Source of the DNA: Methylorubrum sp. B1-46
GTDB lineage: Bacteria; Pseudomonadota; Alphaproteobacteria; Rhizobiales; Beijerinckiaceae
Direction: 5' to 3'
Length of the DNA: 64,000 bases
NCBI RefSeq assembly: GCF_021117295.1
Contig: NZ_CP088247.1
Span: 2,123,001 to 2,187,000, forward strand
Shown: positions 1 through 8,889 of the stretch, in pieces
Layout: each line of letters starts with the position of its first letter
Numbering within the stretch: the first letter of the stretch is position 1
The notes under the pieces: generated by a model
Databases searched by the model: none
Told to the model about the DNA's origin: nothing
Seen by the model: only the letters and a program-made list of their open reading frames with translations
Position numbers and translations under genes: made by a program

Positions 1-307
1 CGGCGTAGACGTAGGAGAGGTCGGCAAAGCCGTCGCCGCGGCGCGACGGGGTGCCGACCGCGATGAACACGGCTTGCGCCTGTGACACGGCGGGCTTGAG
101 GTCGGTGGAGAAGGAGAGGCGTTTGGCCCGCACGTTCTCGGCGACGAGGGCGTCGAGGCCGGGCTCGTAGATCGGCATGCGGCCCTGGTTGAGGGCTTCG
201 ATCTTATCGGGATCCTTGTCGATGCAGACGACCTCGTGGCCGAAATCGGCGAGGCAGGCACCCGAGACGAGGCCGACATAGCCCGAGCCAATCATCGCGA
301 TGCGCAT
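1..307 (-). CDS. ugd: UDP-glucose 6-dehydrogenase, N-terminal part (cut by window edge)
   Basis: Only the first 102 residues lie in the window; the gene runs off the left end. The protein opens with a Rossmann NAD-binding fold carrying GSGYVG at residues 7-12, followed by an acidic residue at the end of the second strand (VCIDKD) and a GTPS segment near the cut end. This is the typical start of UDP-glucose/GDP-mannose dehydrogenases, which oxidise UDP-glucose to UDP-glucuronate for surface polysaccharide. ATG at 307 is chosen because the Rossmann motif follows immediately. It lies downstream of a leftward glycosyltransferase gene, which fits a surface-glycan role. The substrate cannot be fixed from the N-terminus alone: the GDP-mannose and UDP-N-acetylmannosamine enzymes start in the same way. 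Confidence 0.88.
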   Translation of the reverse strand, partial: MRIAMIGSGYVGLVSGACLADFGHEVVCIDKDPDKIEALNQGRMPIYEPGLDALVAENVRAKRLSFSTDLKPAVSQAQAVFIAVGTPSRRGDGFADLSYVYA

Positions 308-416
308 CGATGTCTCCGCCGGGGCGGCCGGAATGCATCCGGCGTGTTGCAGTGCGGTGTGTAGCCCGGTTCGGAGCCGGCGCAAACCGTCGCCAACGCA
401 ACGGGTCCGCAGCGGC

Positions 417-2570
417 CTACAGCCGGTAATGCGCCGCCGCGCGGGAGAAATTGGGATTGTAGTAAGGATCGGCCCGCAGCACCGGCTCCCAGCGCTCGCG
501 CATCACCCGTGATTCGGCCTCGAACCGGGCGCGCTTCTCCGGCGTGTCCTCGGCACCCCGGCTCTTCGACTCGTGGTGGACCAGGCGGGCATGCGGCGTC
601 CAGACGATGCGGTAGCCAGCCGCGCGGATCTTGAGGCACAGATCCACGTCGTTGAAGGCGACCGCCAGATGCGCGGCATCGAAGCCGCCGACCTCGGAGA
701 AGACGTGCGCCCGCATCGCGAGGCAGGCGCCGGTCACCGCGGAGACCTCCTGCGACAACCCCATCCGTCCGAAGTAGCCCGGCGCGTTGCCCGGCAGGCC
801 GAGATGGCTGTGGCCGGCGATCCCGCCGATCCCGAGGACGATGCCGCCATGCTGGATCGTGCCGTCGGGGTAGAGGAGCTTCGCGCCGACGGCCCCGATC
901 TCCGGGTCGCTGGCGATCGAGGCGAGTTCGGTGAGCCAGCCCGGCTCCAGCACCTCGATGTCGTTGTTGAGGAACAGTAGGATCGCGCCCCGCGCCGCGA
1001 CGGCCCCCCGGTTCGACAGATCCGAGAAGTTAAACGGGCCCGGCGCCGGCAGCACGCGCAGGCGCGGCTCGGCGGCATAGCGCGCGAACAGATCCCGCGT
1101 CGCCGGCTCGGTACTGCCATTATCGACGACGACGACCTCCAGGGCCGGATAGTCGGTGCGCGCAAACAAGCCGTCGAGGACGACGGCGAGCAGTTCCGCC
1201 CGGTCGCGGGTCGGGATGACGACCGAGACGAGCGGCGCCGGCTCGGGCAGGGGACGAATCAGCCGGTTGAAGCCCTGCGCTCCGCGCTCGGCGCGCGCCC
1301 CGCGGCGCTGCGCGACCTCGGCCAAGGCCCGCAGCCGCGCCTCCTCGGCCCGCGCGAGCGCGCGGTCGGAAAAGGTGCCGGAGCCGGCGGCCGCCCGCCA
1401 GTGATAGAGCACCTTGGGAATGTGGCGCACGCGCTCCGCCGCGAGCCCCTCGGTGAGGCGCAGGAGCAAGTCGTGGTCCTGGCTGCCCTCGAAGCCGGGC
1501 CGCAGGCCGCCGAGCCGGCGTAGTGTCTCCGTCCGAACCACGCTGAGATGGTTCACGTAGTTCTGGGCCCAGAGCAATTCGCGGTCGTAGCCCGACTTGA
1601 AATGCGGCTCGAAGCGGCGGCCGCGGGCATCGACCTTGTCCTCGTCGCTGTAGATCAGCTCCAACTCCGGATCGGCCCGGACGGCGGCGGCCACCTCGAA
1701 CAGGGCGTTTGGCGCCAGGAGGTCGTCGTGGTCGAGGAAGGCGGCGTAGGCGCCGCCCGCAAGGTTCAGGGCATCGTTGGTCGCGCGGGCGATGTGGCCG
1801 TTCTCCGCCCGGCGCAGGGAGCGGATGCGCGGCTCCTCGGCGGCGTGGCGGGCGATCAGCCGCGGAATGCGCGGATCGGTGGAGGCGTCGTCGGCGATGC
1901 AGAGTTCCCAGTCCGGGTAGAGCTGGTCCCGCACCGAGCGGATCGCCGCCTCCAGCACCCGCGGATCGGGATCGTGCACCGGCATCAGCACGGAGATGAG
2001 CGGAGGAGCCTCCCAATCCGCGATCTCGGCGCGGATGCGTGCGCGCTCCGCCGCCGTGATCCGGTCGAAGCGGGCGATCCAGGCGGCGTAGCCGGTTTCG
2101 GCCCGGTGCGCGAGCGCTCGCGCGATCATCCCGCGGGCGCGGACCTTCAAGCCGAGGACGCGCCAGCTGACGGCCTGCGCGGTGAGGCCGGGCTGGCGGA
2201 TGCCGGCCCGCACGACGAGTTCGAGGCGCCCGCGGCGGCGGATCGTGACAGCCTCGATCCGGAAGGGAGCGGTCCGCGACAGGGCCGTCACGCGTAGTGC
2301 CGCAACGTCCGGCGGCAGCCGTCCGGTCCAGGCGAAGGCATCGCCGCCGAGGGGCTCCTCGGCCAGCGCCACGCTCTCGCCGTTGTCCGTGACCGCACTG
2401 AACAGAGCGCGAGCGATGCCGCCGCTGCCGGCATCGCGCCACCGCAGCGTGACCCAGGCGCCGCCGAGCCCCGCGTCGGCGAGGTCGATGCGGATCTCGG
2501 TTCCGTCCGTTCCCGTCACCGGCAGCGTCCGGCGCGCGAGTGTCGCGAGGGACTCGGCCCGCTCCGCCAT
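417..2570 (-). CDS. Two-domain family 2 glycosyltransferase
   Basis: A 717-residue protein. About 190 N-terminal residues carry no obvious signature. They are followed by two consecutive GT-A (family 2) glycosyltransferase domains. The first begins near residue 190 with PLISVLMPVHDP and has an acidic YSDEDK motif. The second begins near residue 440 with PLVSVVIPTRDR and ends with the NDVDLCLK and VWTPHARLVHHES motifs typical of rhamnosyltransferase-like enzymes. No membrane segment is evident, so it probably acts on the cytoplasmic face on a lipid-linked or growing glycan. Only 6 bp separate its ATG from the stop of the upstream gene, so the two are cotranscribed. The sugar and acceptor are unknown. 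Confidence 0.9.
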   Translation of the reverse strand: MAERAESLATLARRTLPVTGTDGTEIRIDLADAGLGGAWVTLRWRDAGSGGIARALFSAVTDNGESVALAEEPLGGDAFAWTGRLPPDVAALRVTALSRTAPFRIEAVTIRRRGRLELVVRAGIRQPGLTAQAVSWRVLGLKVRARGMIARALAHRAETGYAAWIARFDRITAAERARIRAEIADWEAPPLISVLMPVHDPDPRVLEAAIRSVRDQLYPDWELCIADDASTDPRIPRLIARHAAEEPRIRSLRRAENGHIARATNDALNLAGGAYAAFLDHDDLLAPNALFEVAAAVRADPELELIYSDEDKVDARGRRFEPHFKSGYDRELLWAQNYVNHLSVVRTETLRRLGGLRPGFEGSQDHDLLLRLTEGLAAERVRHIPKVLYHWRAAAGSGTFSDRALARAEEARLRALAEVAQRRGARAERGAQGFNRLIRPLPEPAPLVSVVIPTRDRAELLAVVLDGLFARTDYPALEVVVVDNGSTEPATRDLFARYAAEPRLRVLPAPGPFNFSDLSNRGAVAARGAILLFLNNDIEVLEPGWLTELASIASDPEIGAVGAKLLYPDGTIQHGGIVLGIGGIAGHSHLGLPGNAPGYFGRMGLSQEVSAVTGACLAMRAHVFSEVGGFDAAHLAVAFNDVDLCLKIRAAGYRIVWTPHARLVHHESKSRGAEDTPEKRARFEAESRVMRERWEPVLRADPYYNPNFSRAAAHYRL

Positions 2571-2576
2571 CGCGCC

Positions 2577-3623
2577 TTAGACCTCCCAGTTCTTCGAGAC
2601 GGAGGCCCGCACCGCGTCGCTGAGCACGGTGTCGTAGACGACCATGTCGCGGGCGAATCGCATGCCGCGCAGCAATTCGGCGAGTGCCAGCGTCTCGTTG
2701 GGGATCGGCAGGGGCAGCGGCAGCGGCGCCTCGATCCCGATATGGTGGAACACCGAGGCCATGAAGGCCTCGAAGTAGTCGCGGTGGCCGACGACGTCGA
2801 TGCGCGACAGAACCTCGACCGCGATGATGGAACTACCCGGCATCAGCCGATCCTCCGGCACGTGGGTGCTGAGCTGGCGGGTGAGGGGGTTGTAGAGCAG
2901 GTGATAGGCCGGCTCCGGCATCATCCGGAACAGCCGCTTCAGGCTCTTCGCGTCGGTGAAATCGTAATCAAGGGTAAAGGCCGCGGCCTCGACGAGGTTG
3001 CCGAGGCGCCAGTGCTGCTCCGCGTTGGCGGCGATGCTCGCCCGCTCGCGCAGCCAGTACAGGCGGCTGGCCAGTTCCACGAAGGGATCGTGGACGAGCA
3101 GCATGGTGAGCGCGCCGCTCTGGACGAAGTGTCCCTCGTAGCGCGGAAAGATGATCGAGCCGGCCATCAGGCAGGAATCGAGCGTGACGGTGTCGAACAT
3201 CGCCCGCAGGATCTCGTCCGGAAACCGGCCGATCCCGAAATAGGATTGCCGGAAATAGGGATACAGCGCGGTCTGGATCACCGTTTCCGGACGGATATTC
3301 CCGTTGAGCAGGATGACCTTCTTGTCGGTCAGGCCGTGGCGCGGCAGCCGCCGGTAGACCAGCACGTTGGTGTCGACATCGTAGATCTCGAGCCGCTCGA
3401 TGCCTGCGAGCCCCGGTACGTCGGACTCGCGGATCTCGAAATGGCACTGGCCGGTCGCGTGCCAGCCGAACTTGACGAAGTTCTGGTCGGCATGGATCGC
3501 CGAGACCTCCGCCACCCGCTGCCCCTCGATGCAGACGGAGACCCGGCTGATCGCCTGCGGGTTGTCCGGCACCACCCAGCCCCGGATCACGTCGCCCTCG
3601 TCGGACGATAGGAGAAACCGCAT
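2577..3623 (-). CDS. Hypothetical protein, first gene of a glycan cluster
   Basis: A 348-residue protein that I cannot assign to a family. The first 100 residues are rich in alternating hydrophobic strands (VSVCIEGQRVAEVSAI, RLEIYDVDTNVLVYR), suggesting a beta-sandwich. The rest is mostly helical and has no signal peptide or membrane segment. The ATG at 3623 is preceded on the minus strand by AAGGATG-type purine-rich sequence. The stop lies 6 bp before the family 2 glycosyltransferase start, so a role in making or modifying the same surface glycan is inferred from position only. There is no recognisable catalytic motif. Confidence 0.75.
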   Translation of the reverse strand: MRFLLSSDEGDVIRGWVVPDNPQAISRVSVCIEGQRVAEVSAIHADQNFVKFGWHATGQCHFEIRESDVPGLAGIERLEIYDVDTNVLVYRRLPRHGLTDKKVILLNGNIRPETVIQTALYPYFRQSYFGIGRFPDEILRAMFDTVTLDSCLMAGSIIFPRYEGHFVQSGALTMLLVHDPFVELASRLYWLRERASIAANAEQHWRLGNLVEAAAFTLDYDFTDAKSLKRLFRMMPEPAYHLLYNPLTRQLSTHVPEDRLMPGSSIIAVEVLSRIDVVGHRDYFEAFMASVFHHIGIEAPLPLPLPIPNETLALAELLRGMRFARDMVVYDTVLSDAVRASVSKNWEV

Positions 3624-3681
3624 CCTTGCTTGCCGTCCTCGGTCCCGTGCTGGTCCGTGCGCTCGGATTGTGCGCCCTCTT

Positions 3682-3761
3682 AGTGTCTCTCACAAAACTC
3701 CCGCTGCGCCGTCATTGCCAGAATGACGACGGTCAGAGACCGGGAGTTTTGTGAGGCACTC
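3682..3761 (+). repeat. Family I dispersed hairpin repeat, copy A
   Basis: About 80 bp with long imperfect inverted arms: CTCACAAAACTCCCG on the left and CGGGAGTTTTGTGAGG on the right, bounded by AGTGTCT and GGCACTCT. Clear relatives lie at 8308, 19965, 21350 and 36299, and a decayed one near 39812. It fills most of the space between the hypothetical gene and tRNA-Val. Apart from it, the stretch 3624-3930 holds nothing I recognise. Confidence 0.9.
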
Positions 3762-3930
3762 TTAGCCGATTTTTGCCGCCCGCGTGCAATGGGGGCGCGG
3801 TCGCGAGGGCGGCGCCCGCGAGTTTCGACGTATGGCGTCAGATTCCGCCCACGCCCCGCTTGCGGAGCTCGTCGGCACCGGCTATAGCCGCGGCCTCGCA
3901 GGACGTCGGGGCCACCCGGACAGCCTGCCG

Positions 3931-4005
3931 GGGCGCGTAGCTCAGCGGGAGAGCACTACCTTGACATGGTAGGGGTCACAGGTTCGATCCCTGTCGCGCC
4001 CACCA
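3931..4005 (+). tRNA. tRNA-Val(GAC)
   Basis: A complete cloverleaf can be drawn by eye. The acceptor stem GGGCGCG (3931-3937) pairs with CGCGCCC (3995-4001). The D arm is GCTC/GAGC. The anticodon stem CTACC/GGTAG encloses the loop TTGACAT, giving anticodon GAC (valine). The T arm ACAGG/CCTGT encloses TTCGATC. The discriminator is A and CCA is encoded at 4003-4005. A terminator follows about 30 bp downstream. Confidence 0.97.
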
Positions 4006-4036
4006 TCCCACCCCGATGGGATGGACGATAGAGACC

Positions 4037-4061
4037 AAGGCTCCGGAAACGGGGCCTTTTT
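4037..4061 (+). terminator. Rho-independent terminator after tRNA-Val
   Basis: AAGGCTCC, a GGAAAC loop, then GGGGCCTT (stem with one G-U pair), running into five T residues. It lies 32 bp after the CCA end of the tRNA on the same strand. Confidence 0.85.
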
Positions 4062-4135
4062 CTTTGGCCCATCGACATTCCCGAACGTGGCCCGGCGCGC
4101 TCGACCGGCGTGCTGCGGAGATCCAATTCGAAACG

Positions 4136-4163
4136 AAAAAGCCCCGCCGTTTCCGGCAGGGCT
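4136..4163 (-). terminator. Rho-independent terminator of oxlT
   Basis: Read on the minus strand: AGCCCTGCC, a GGAAAC loop, GGCGGGGCT, then a run of T. It begins about 47 bp after the oxlT stop codon. It shares the same loop sequence as the tRNA terminator that faces it. Confidence 0.9.
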
Positions 4164-4209
4164 CTCTCGCATGGTTTCCCTCCGATCCCGAAGGACCAGA
4201 GGGGGTCGA

Positions 4210-5508
4210 TCAGGCGTGGGCCAGGGCCGCGTTCGGCACCGCCGCGTTGTTAGCGGCGTGGTGCTGCTTCAGCATCGGTCGCAGGACCGCGACAGCGAGG
4301 AAGGCGGCGATCAGGTCCATGGTAGCGACGGTGTAGAGCACCGACGACCAGGTGCCCGTGGCCTGCATCAGCAGGTTGCCGACCGGCACGAACAGGGCGG
4401 CGAAGCCCTTGGCGCAGTAGAGGACGCCGTAGATCTTGCCGATGTGCTTCGAGCCGAAGGTGTCGGCAGCCGTGGCGCTGAACAGCGAGTACACTTCGCC
4501 CCAGGCCAGGAACACGATGCCGGACAGGATCACGAAGGCCCAGGGGTTCGAGCCAAAGTAGCCCAACGCGACGATGCCGATGCCCTCCATCGCGAAGGCG
4601 ATGAACATCGTCTTCTCACGGCCGATCCGGTCGGAGATCCAGCCGAAGAGCGGACGCGAGATGCCGTTCATGACGCGGTCGAGCATCAGGGCGAAGGGCA
4701 GGGCCGCCATGGCGAAGAAGTACAGGTTCACCTGGAAGTTCTTCACGCCGAGGTCGGTCGCGATGACGCCGAGCTGGGCCACCGCCATCAGACCGCCGGT
4801 CACCGTGCAGGTGAACATCAGCAGCATGACGTAGAAGACCGGCGTGCGCAGGGCTTCGCCGAGGGTGTAGTCGCGGCGGGTCTGCAGAACCTTGGTCGAG
4901 AACTTGACCTCGTCCTTGGCCGGCGAGCGCATGAAGATGGAGGCCAGGATGATGACCGTGCCCTGGATCAGGCCGAAGACGAAGAAGGCCTGGGCGTAGC
5001 TGCCGGCGTCGATCATCTTGGCGATCGGCAGGATCGTCAGGGCCGAGCCCGCACCGTAGCCGCCCGCGGTGAGACCGACGGCCAAGCCGCGCTTGTCCGG
5101 GAACCACTTCAGGGCGTTGTTGATGCAGGTGGCGTAGACGCAGCCGACGCCGATGCCGCCGAGGACGGAGCCGAGATAGAACCCGCTCAGCGAGGTGGCG
5201 TAGGAGTTCACGACCCAGGCCGCGCCGGTCATCAGGCCGCCGAACATCACGACACGGCTCGGGCCGTACTTGTCGATGAAGTAACCCTCGATCGGGGTCA
5301 GCCAGGTCTGGACGACGACGAAGATGGTGAAGGCGACCTGGATCGCGGCGCGATCCCAGCCGAAGGTCTTCTGGATCTCAGGAACGAACAGGGTCCAGGC
5401 GTACTGAATGTTGGCCGCAGCCACCATGCAGATGACGCCGAAAACGATTTGCAGCCATCGGTTTGACGATGGTGCCGACCGATCTGGGGCGGTGGACGAT
5501 AGTGCCAT
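4210..5508 (-). CDS. oxlT: Oxalate/formate antiporter, major facilitator superfamily
   Basis: A 432-residue inner-membrane carrier with about 12 hydrophobic helices. It is close to the Oxalobacter OxlT pattern: an early QYAWTLFVPEI segment, DKYGPSRVVMFGG after the second helix, and the signature NNALKWFPDKRGLAVGLTAG between the first-half helices. OxlT exchanges oxalate for formate and supports oxalate import or degradation. ATG at 5508 is preferred over upstream starts because GAGGGAG precedes it at good spacing on the minus strand and the hydrophobic core follows soon after. It has its own strong terminator and is divergent from eutBC. The region between holds a palindromic operator-like site. 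Another dicarboxylate or monocarboxylate substrate cannot be excluded. Confidence 0.88.
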   Translation of the reverse strand: MALSSTAPDRSAPSSNRWLQIVFGVICMVAAANIQYAWTLFVPEIQKTFGWDRAAIQVAFTIFVVVQTWLTPIEGYFIDKYGPSRVVMFGGLMTGAAWVVNSYATSLSGFYLGSVLGGIGVGCVYATCINNALKWFPDKRGLAVGLTAGGYGAGSALTILPIAKMIDAGSYAQAFFVFGLIQGTVIILASIFMRSPAKDEVKFSTKVLQTRRDYTLGEALRTPVFYVMLLMFTCTVTGGLMAVAQLGVIATDLGVKNFQVNLYFFAMAALPFALMLDRVMNGISRPLFGWISDRIGREKTMFIAFAMEGIGIVALGYFGSNPWAFVILSGIVFLAWGEVYSLFSATAADTFGSKHIGKIYGVLYCAKGFAALFVPVGNLLMQATGTWSSVLYTVATMDLIAAFLAVAVLRPMLKQHHAANNAAVPNAALAHA

Positions 5509-6147
5509 GAGCGTGCTCCCTCGTGCCTGCACTGACGTGAAGGCTTGTTGTGTAGGTTTGGCGTGTCTTGCCTGAGTGGCGTCGGTGCAGGGTGTTGAAA
5601 TTCCTTCCTCTGCCGGTCGGATCCGAGGGCCCGTCTCCTCCCGAGCAGTGGTATGCATTATTTGGTATGCCAGGCATGCAGGCAAGCGAAATAATGCGCA
5701 ATCTGACACGAAAGTGAAGGCGTGGAAGGATGAAATCCCGGAACCCCACCGAAATCTGAAGCGAAGACAGAAGGTTCGCAGGCTGTGCGCCGCAGAGATT
5801 TGTGCGTTGCCGCAACCTTGACGCCGAAACGTCGTCTACCGCGAGCCAAAGGCCGACGGATCGGAAGATCCCGTCCAAAGCGGCGTCTTCAGAGCGTCTC
5901 GTGATGAGCTTCGCAGCGCGGGACGGCGGCGCTGCTATTACGAATGCGTTCCTGAAAAATAGCCAGGTCCCAACACGATCTGCGCTGGTGCGATCGGACG
6001 TTGTCCCGGCCAGGCGCCGTTCTTGCTTGAGGGCGCCCGCAGCCGGCGCGGACGGCTCGCGCCCCGCGCGAGGCCATCTCGCAGGAAATCACCTCGACAG
6101 GGCGCCTGATCCTTGCATCCTGTCGGGCGAGGCCAAGGAGGCACGCA
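5509..6147. other. Divergent regulatory region between oxlT and eutB
   Basis: 639 bp without a convincing gene. It must carry promoters for both oxlT (leftward) and eutB (rightward). Base composition becomes AT-richer around 5640-5720, where the inverted repeats described separately lie. I see no gene or RNA in the remainder. Confidence 0.6.
5655..5697. promoter_or_regulatory. Nested inverted repeats, candidate GntR-type operator
   Basis: A perfect 9-bp inverted repeat, GCATTATTT (5655-5663) and AAATAATGC (5689-5697), encloses a second perfect palindrome ATGCC-A-GGCAT (5667-5677) in the context TTGGTATGCCAGGCATGCA. FadR/FCD-type GntR regulators often bind TGGTATxCCA-like palindromes, so a GntR regulator of oxlT is a reasonable guess. 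No such regulator is encoded in this window. Confidence 0.55.
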
Positions 6148-7530
6148 ATGCCCTATCGCCACACCGTCGGTCCCCGCACCCACGTCTTCGCCGATCTGGC
6201 GACTCTGATGGCGAAGGCGACTCCGGTACGCTCCGGCGATTGCCTCGCGGGCATCGCCGCCGAATCGGCCGAGGAGACCATGGCCGCCCGCTGGTGCCTG
6301 GCCGAGGTCCCGCTCAAGGAGATCCTGTCGCGCCCTCTGATTCCCTACGAGGAGGACGATGTCACTCGCCTGATTCTCGACGATCACGACGAGGCGGCGT
6401 TTGCCGAGATCGCCGGCCTGACGGTTGGGGATTTCCGCGAGTTCCTGCTCACCGCCCCCTCCGCGACGCTGGCGCGAATCGCGCCGGGCGTGACCCCGGA
6501 GATCGCCGCCGCGGTGAGTAAGATCATGCGCAACCAGGATCTGATCCTGGTCGCCCGGAAGTGCCGCGTGGTCACGCGCTTCCGCAACACGATCGGCCTG
6601 CCCGGCACGCTCGCGGTGCGGCTCCAGCCCAATCATCCGACCGACGATCCGGCGGGCGTCACCGCCTCGATCCTCGACGGTCTTGCCTATGGCTGCGGCG
6701 ATGCGGTGATCGGCATCAATCCGGTCTCGGATTCGATCCAGACCATGGGCGCCCTGCTCACCCTGTTCGACGGCATCATCGAGCGTCTCGAGATCCCGAC
6801 GCAGGCCTGCGTGCTCACCCACGTCACGACCACGCTCGACGCGATGAACCATGGTCTGCCGGTCGATCTCGTGTTCCAGTCGATCGCCGGGACGCAGAGG
6901 GCCAATGCCAGTTTCGGCGTTACCCTGCCGATCCTGCAGGAGGCGCACGAGGCGGCGCTCGCGCTCAAGCGCGGCACGCTCGGCGACAACGTGATGTATT
7001 TCGAGACCGGCCAGGGCTCGGCGCTCTCGGCGGATGCGCATCACGGCATCGACCAGCAGACCTTGGAGGCCCGTGCCTACGCCGTCGCCCGGCGCTACCG
7101 GCCGCTGCTGGTCAACACCGTGGTCGGCTTCATCGGGCCGGAATACCTCTATAACGGCAAGGAGATCATCCGCGCCGGGCTGGAGGACCATTTCTGCGGC
7201 AAGCTGATGGGCGTGCCGCTCGGGGTCGACGTCTGCTACACCAACCATGCCGAGGCCGATCAGGACGACATGGACACCCTGCTGACCCTGCTGGGGGCGG
7301 CCGGCTGCACCTACGTGATGGGCATCCCCGGCGCCGACGACGTGATGCTGAACTACCAGTCCACCTCGTTCCACGATCAGCTCTACATCCGCGAGGTGCT
7401 GGGCCTGAAGCGGGCGCCCGAATTCGAGGAATGGCTCGCCCGCATCGGTCTCACCGACGCGAGCGGCGCCCTTCTGCCCGGCGGAGCCGACGCCCGCCTG
7501 CTCACCGCCGCGCCGGATCTCGCCGCATGA
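6148..7530 (+). CDS. eutB: Ethanolamine ammonia-lyase large subunit
   Basis: A 460-residue protein matching EutB over its full length, including the early PYEEDDVTRLI region and the central GDNVMYFETGQGSALSADA segment of the catalytic barrel. With EutC it forms the adenosylcobalamin-dependent enzyme that converts ethanolamine to acetaldehyde and ammonia. A strong AAGGAGG ribosome site lies just upstream of the ATG. The stop overlaps the eutC start by 4 bp (ATGA). No microcompartment, reactivase (eutA) or aldehyde dehydrogenase genes adjoin it, so this is the stand-alone type of ethanolamine-utilisation locus. Confidence 0.96.
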   Translation: MPYRHTVGPRTHVFADLATLMAKATPVRSGDCLAGIAAESAEETMAARWCLAEVPLKEILSRPLIPYEEDDVTRLILDDHDEAAFAEIAGLTVGDFREFLLTAPSATLARIAPGVTPEIAAAVSKIMRNQDLILVARKCRVVTRFRNTIGLPGTLAVRLQPNHPTDDPAGVTASILDGLAYGCGDAVIGINPVSDSIQTMGALLTLFDGIIERLEIPTQACVLTHVTTTLDAMNHGLPVDLVFQSIAGTQRANASFGVTLPILQEAHEAALALKRGTLGDNVMYFETGQGSALSADAHHGIDQQTLEARAYAVARRYRPLLVNTVVGFIGPEYLYNGKEIIRAGLEDHFCGKLMGVPLGVDVCYTNHAEADQDDMDTLLTLLGAAGCTYVMGIPGADDVMLNYQSTSFHDQLYIREVLGLKRAPEFEEWLARIGLTDASGALLPGGADARLLTAAPDLAA

Positions 7531-8309
7531 GCACCGAAAGCGCCCCCCTCTGGCAGCGGCTCGCCCGCCTCACGCCCGCTCGGATCGGCCTCGGCCGCGC
7601 CGGCGCCGGCCTGCCGACCCGCGAGGTGCTGAAATTCGGCCTCGCCCACGCCCAGGCCCGCGATGCCGTGCACACCCCGATGGAGGCTGCCGAAATCACG
7701 GGTGCCATCGAGGCCTTGGGCTGGCCGACCGTGACCGTGGCCTCCGGCGCGGAGGACCGCGCGACCTATCTGCGCCGGCCCGATTACGGGCGCCACCTCT
7801 CGCCGGAGAGCCTGAAGGCGCTGTCCGATTCCGCGGGCGAGCCCGTCGATCTCGCCCTCGTCGTCGCCGACGGCCTCTCGGCGCGGGCGGTTCACGAGGG
7901 CGCCGCCGCCCTGCTCGCCGCCTTCAAGCCCCATGCCGAGCGGGCCGGCTGGCGCCTCGCCCCGGTCGTGATCGCCACGCAGGCCCGCGTCGCGCTGGGG
8001 GATGCCGTCGGCGCCGCGCTGAAGGCCCGCGCGGTGGTGGTGGTGATCGGCGAGCGCCCCGGCCTGTCCTCGCCCGACAGCCTCGGCCTCTACGTCACCT
8101 TCGATCCGAGGGCGGGGCGCTCGGATGCGGAACGAAACTGCATCTCCAACGTCCGGCCCGCCGGCCTGAGCTTCGAACTCGCCGCATTCAAGCTGAACTG
8201 GCTCCTGACCCAGGCCTTTTCCCGCGGGCTGACGGGCGTGAACCTGAAGGATGAGAGTGACCGACTGATCGAGGCGAGTATCCCCGATCCTGTCATCGGC
8301 CCGCGCTGA
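7527..8309 (+). CDS. eutC: Ethanolamine ammonia-lyase small subunit
   Basis: A 260-residue protein with EutC features: TREVLKFGLAHAQARDAVH near the N-terminus, VVIGERPGLSSPDSLG in the middle, and C-terminal NCISNVRP motifs involved in cobalamin binding. Its ATG overlaps the eutB stop (ATGA), giving coupled translation. The TGA stop lies within the first bases of a family I repeat, so transcription probably runs straight into that hairpin. It works with EutB in ethanolamine breakdown and depends on adenosylcobalamin. BluB, which makes the lower ligand of cobalamin, is encoded near the right end of the window. Confidence 0.95.
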   Translation: MSTESAPLWQRLARLTPARIGLGRAGAGLPTREVLKFGLAHAQARDAVHTPMEAAEITGAIEALGWPTVTVASGAEDRATYLRRPDYGRHLSPESLKALSDSAGEPVDLALVVADGLSARAVHEGAAALLAAFKPHAERAGWRLAPVVIATQARVALGDAVGAALKARAVVVVIGERPGLSSPDSLGLYVTFDPRAGRSDAERNCISNVRPAGLSFELAAFKLNWLLTQAFSRGLTGVNLKDESDRLIEASIPDPVIGPR

Positions 8310-8389
8310 GTGTCTTCCACGAAACGCCCGCCGCGCCGCCGGCGTTGGAGCGAGTACGGCTCGGTGCTCGGGCGTTTCGTGAGGCACTC
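8308..8389 (+). repeat. Family I dispersed hairpin repeat, copy B
   Basis: GAGTGTCTTCCACGAAACGCCCG on the left and CGGGCGTTTCGTGAGGCACTCC on the right, with a GC-rich centre. It starts inside the eutC stop codon, in the same orientation as copies A and D. Confidence 0.9.
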
Positions 8390-8889
8390 CAGGCCTGTTC
8401 GACGGTACTCGACAGCATTGCTGCGGGGAAAGAACCGGCTCTCGTCATTCCGCAAGTCCGGAAACGCCGGGGTGGAAGCGGGTGTCACTGCAGAGACTGA
8501 TCTGCCGCGATACTCATGACCACCGGCCGCTCGTAAGATCTCCCGTTCCCAGGGAGAAGGCAGCCGGAAGTCTGGCTGAAAAATCATCTCCTCGCGGGAG
8601 CGCGGAGGATGGATGCACGTTGATGGTGCGAAGTCTTTCCGAAGCCGGCGCAAGCTCGGCTGTTGCGGCCCTGACACACCGCGAAAGCAACCTGACTTTG
8701 CCTTGAGCTGTGCCTTTGAGCGCCGCAATCCCACCATAAACCGGGACGACTTCCGGGGTCGCGGTAAACGCTGTCGCTCCAACGCCTTACCGCAGAGTTT
8801 CGAGGACGTCGAAGGACGTTTTTCCGCGTGAAGCCGTAGCGGGCGGCGCGGCCTCGGGGGCGTAACCGGACCGGGGCACGAGATCAGCG
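8390..8889. other. Intergenic region upstream of ilvD
   Basis: 500 bp after the family I repeat with no ORF I can support and no recognisable leader peptide or riboswitch. Short reading frames here lack ribosome sites and conserved motifs. It presumably holds the ilvD promoter. Confidence 0.5.

Noticed and set aside
4021..5466. A 481-codon plus-strand frame opposite oxlT
   Set aside because: It is rich in His/Asp/Gly/Arg as expected for the antisense of GC-rich code, has no conserved motif, and OxlT on the other strand is unmistakable.
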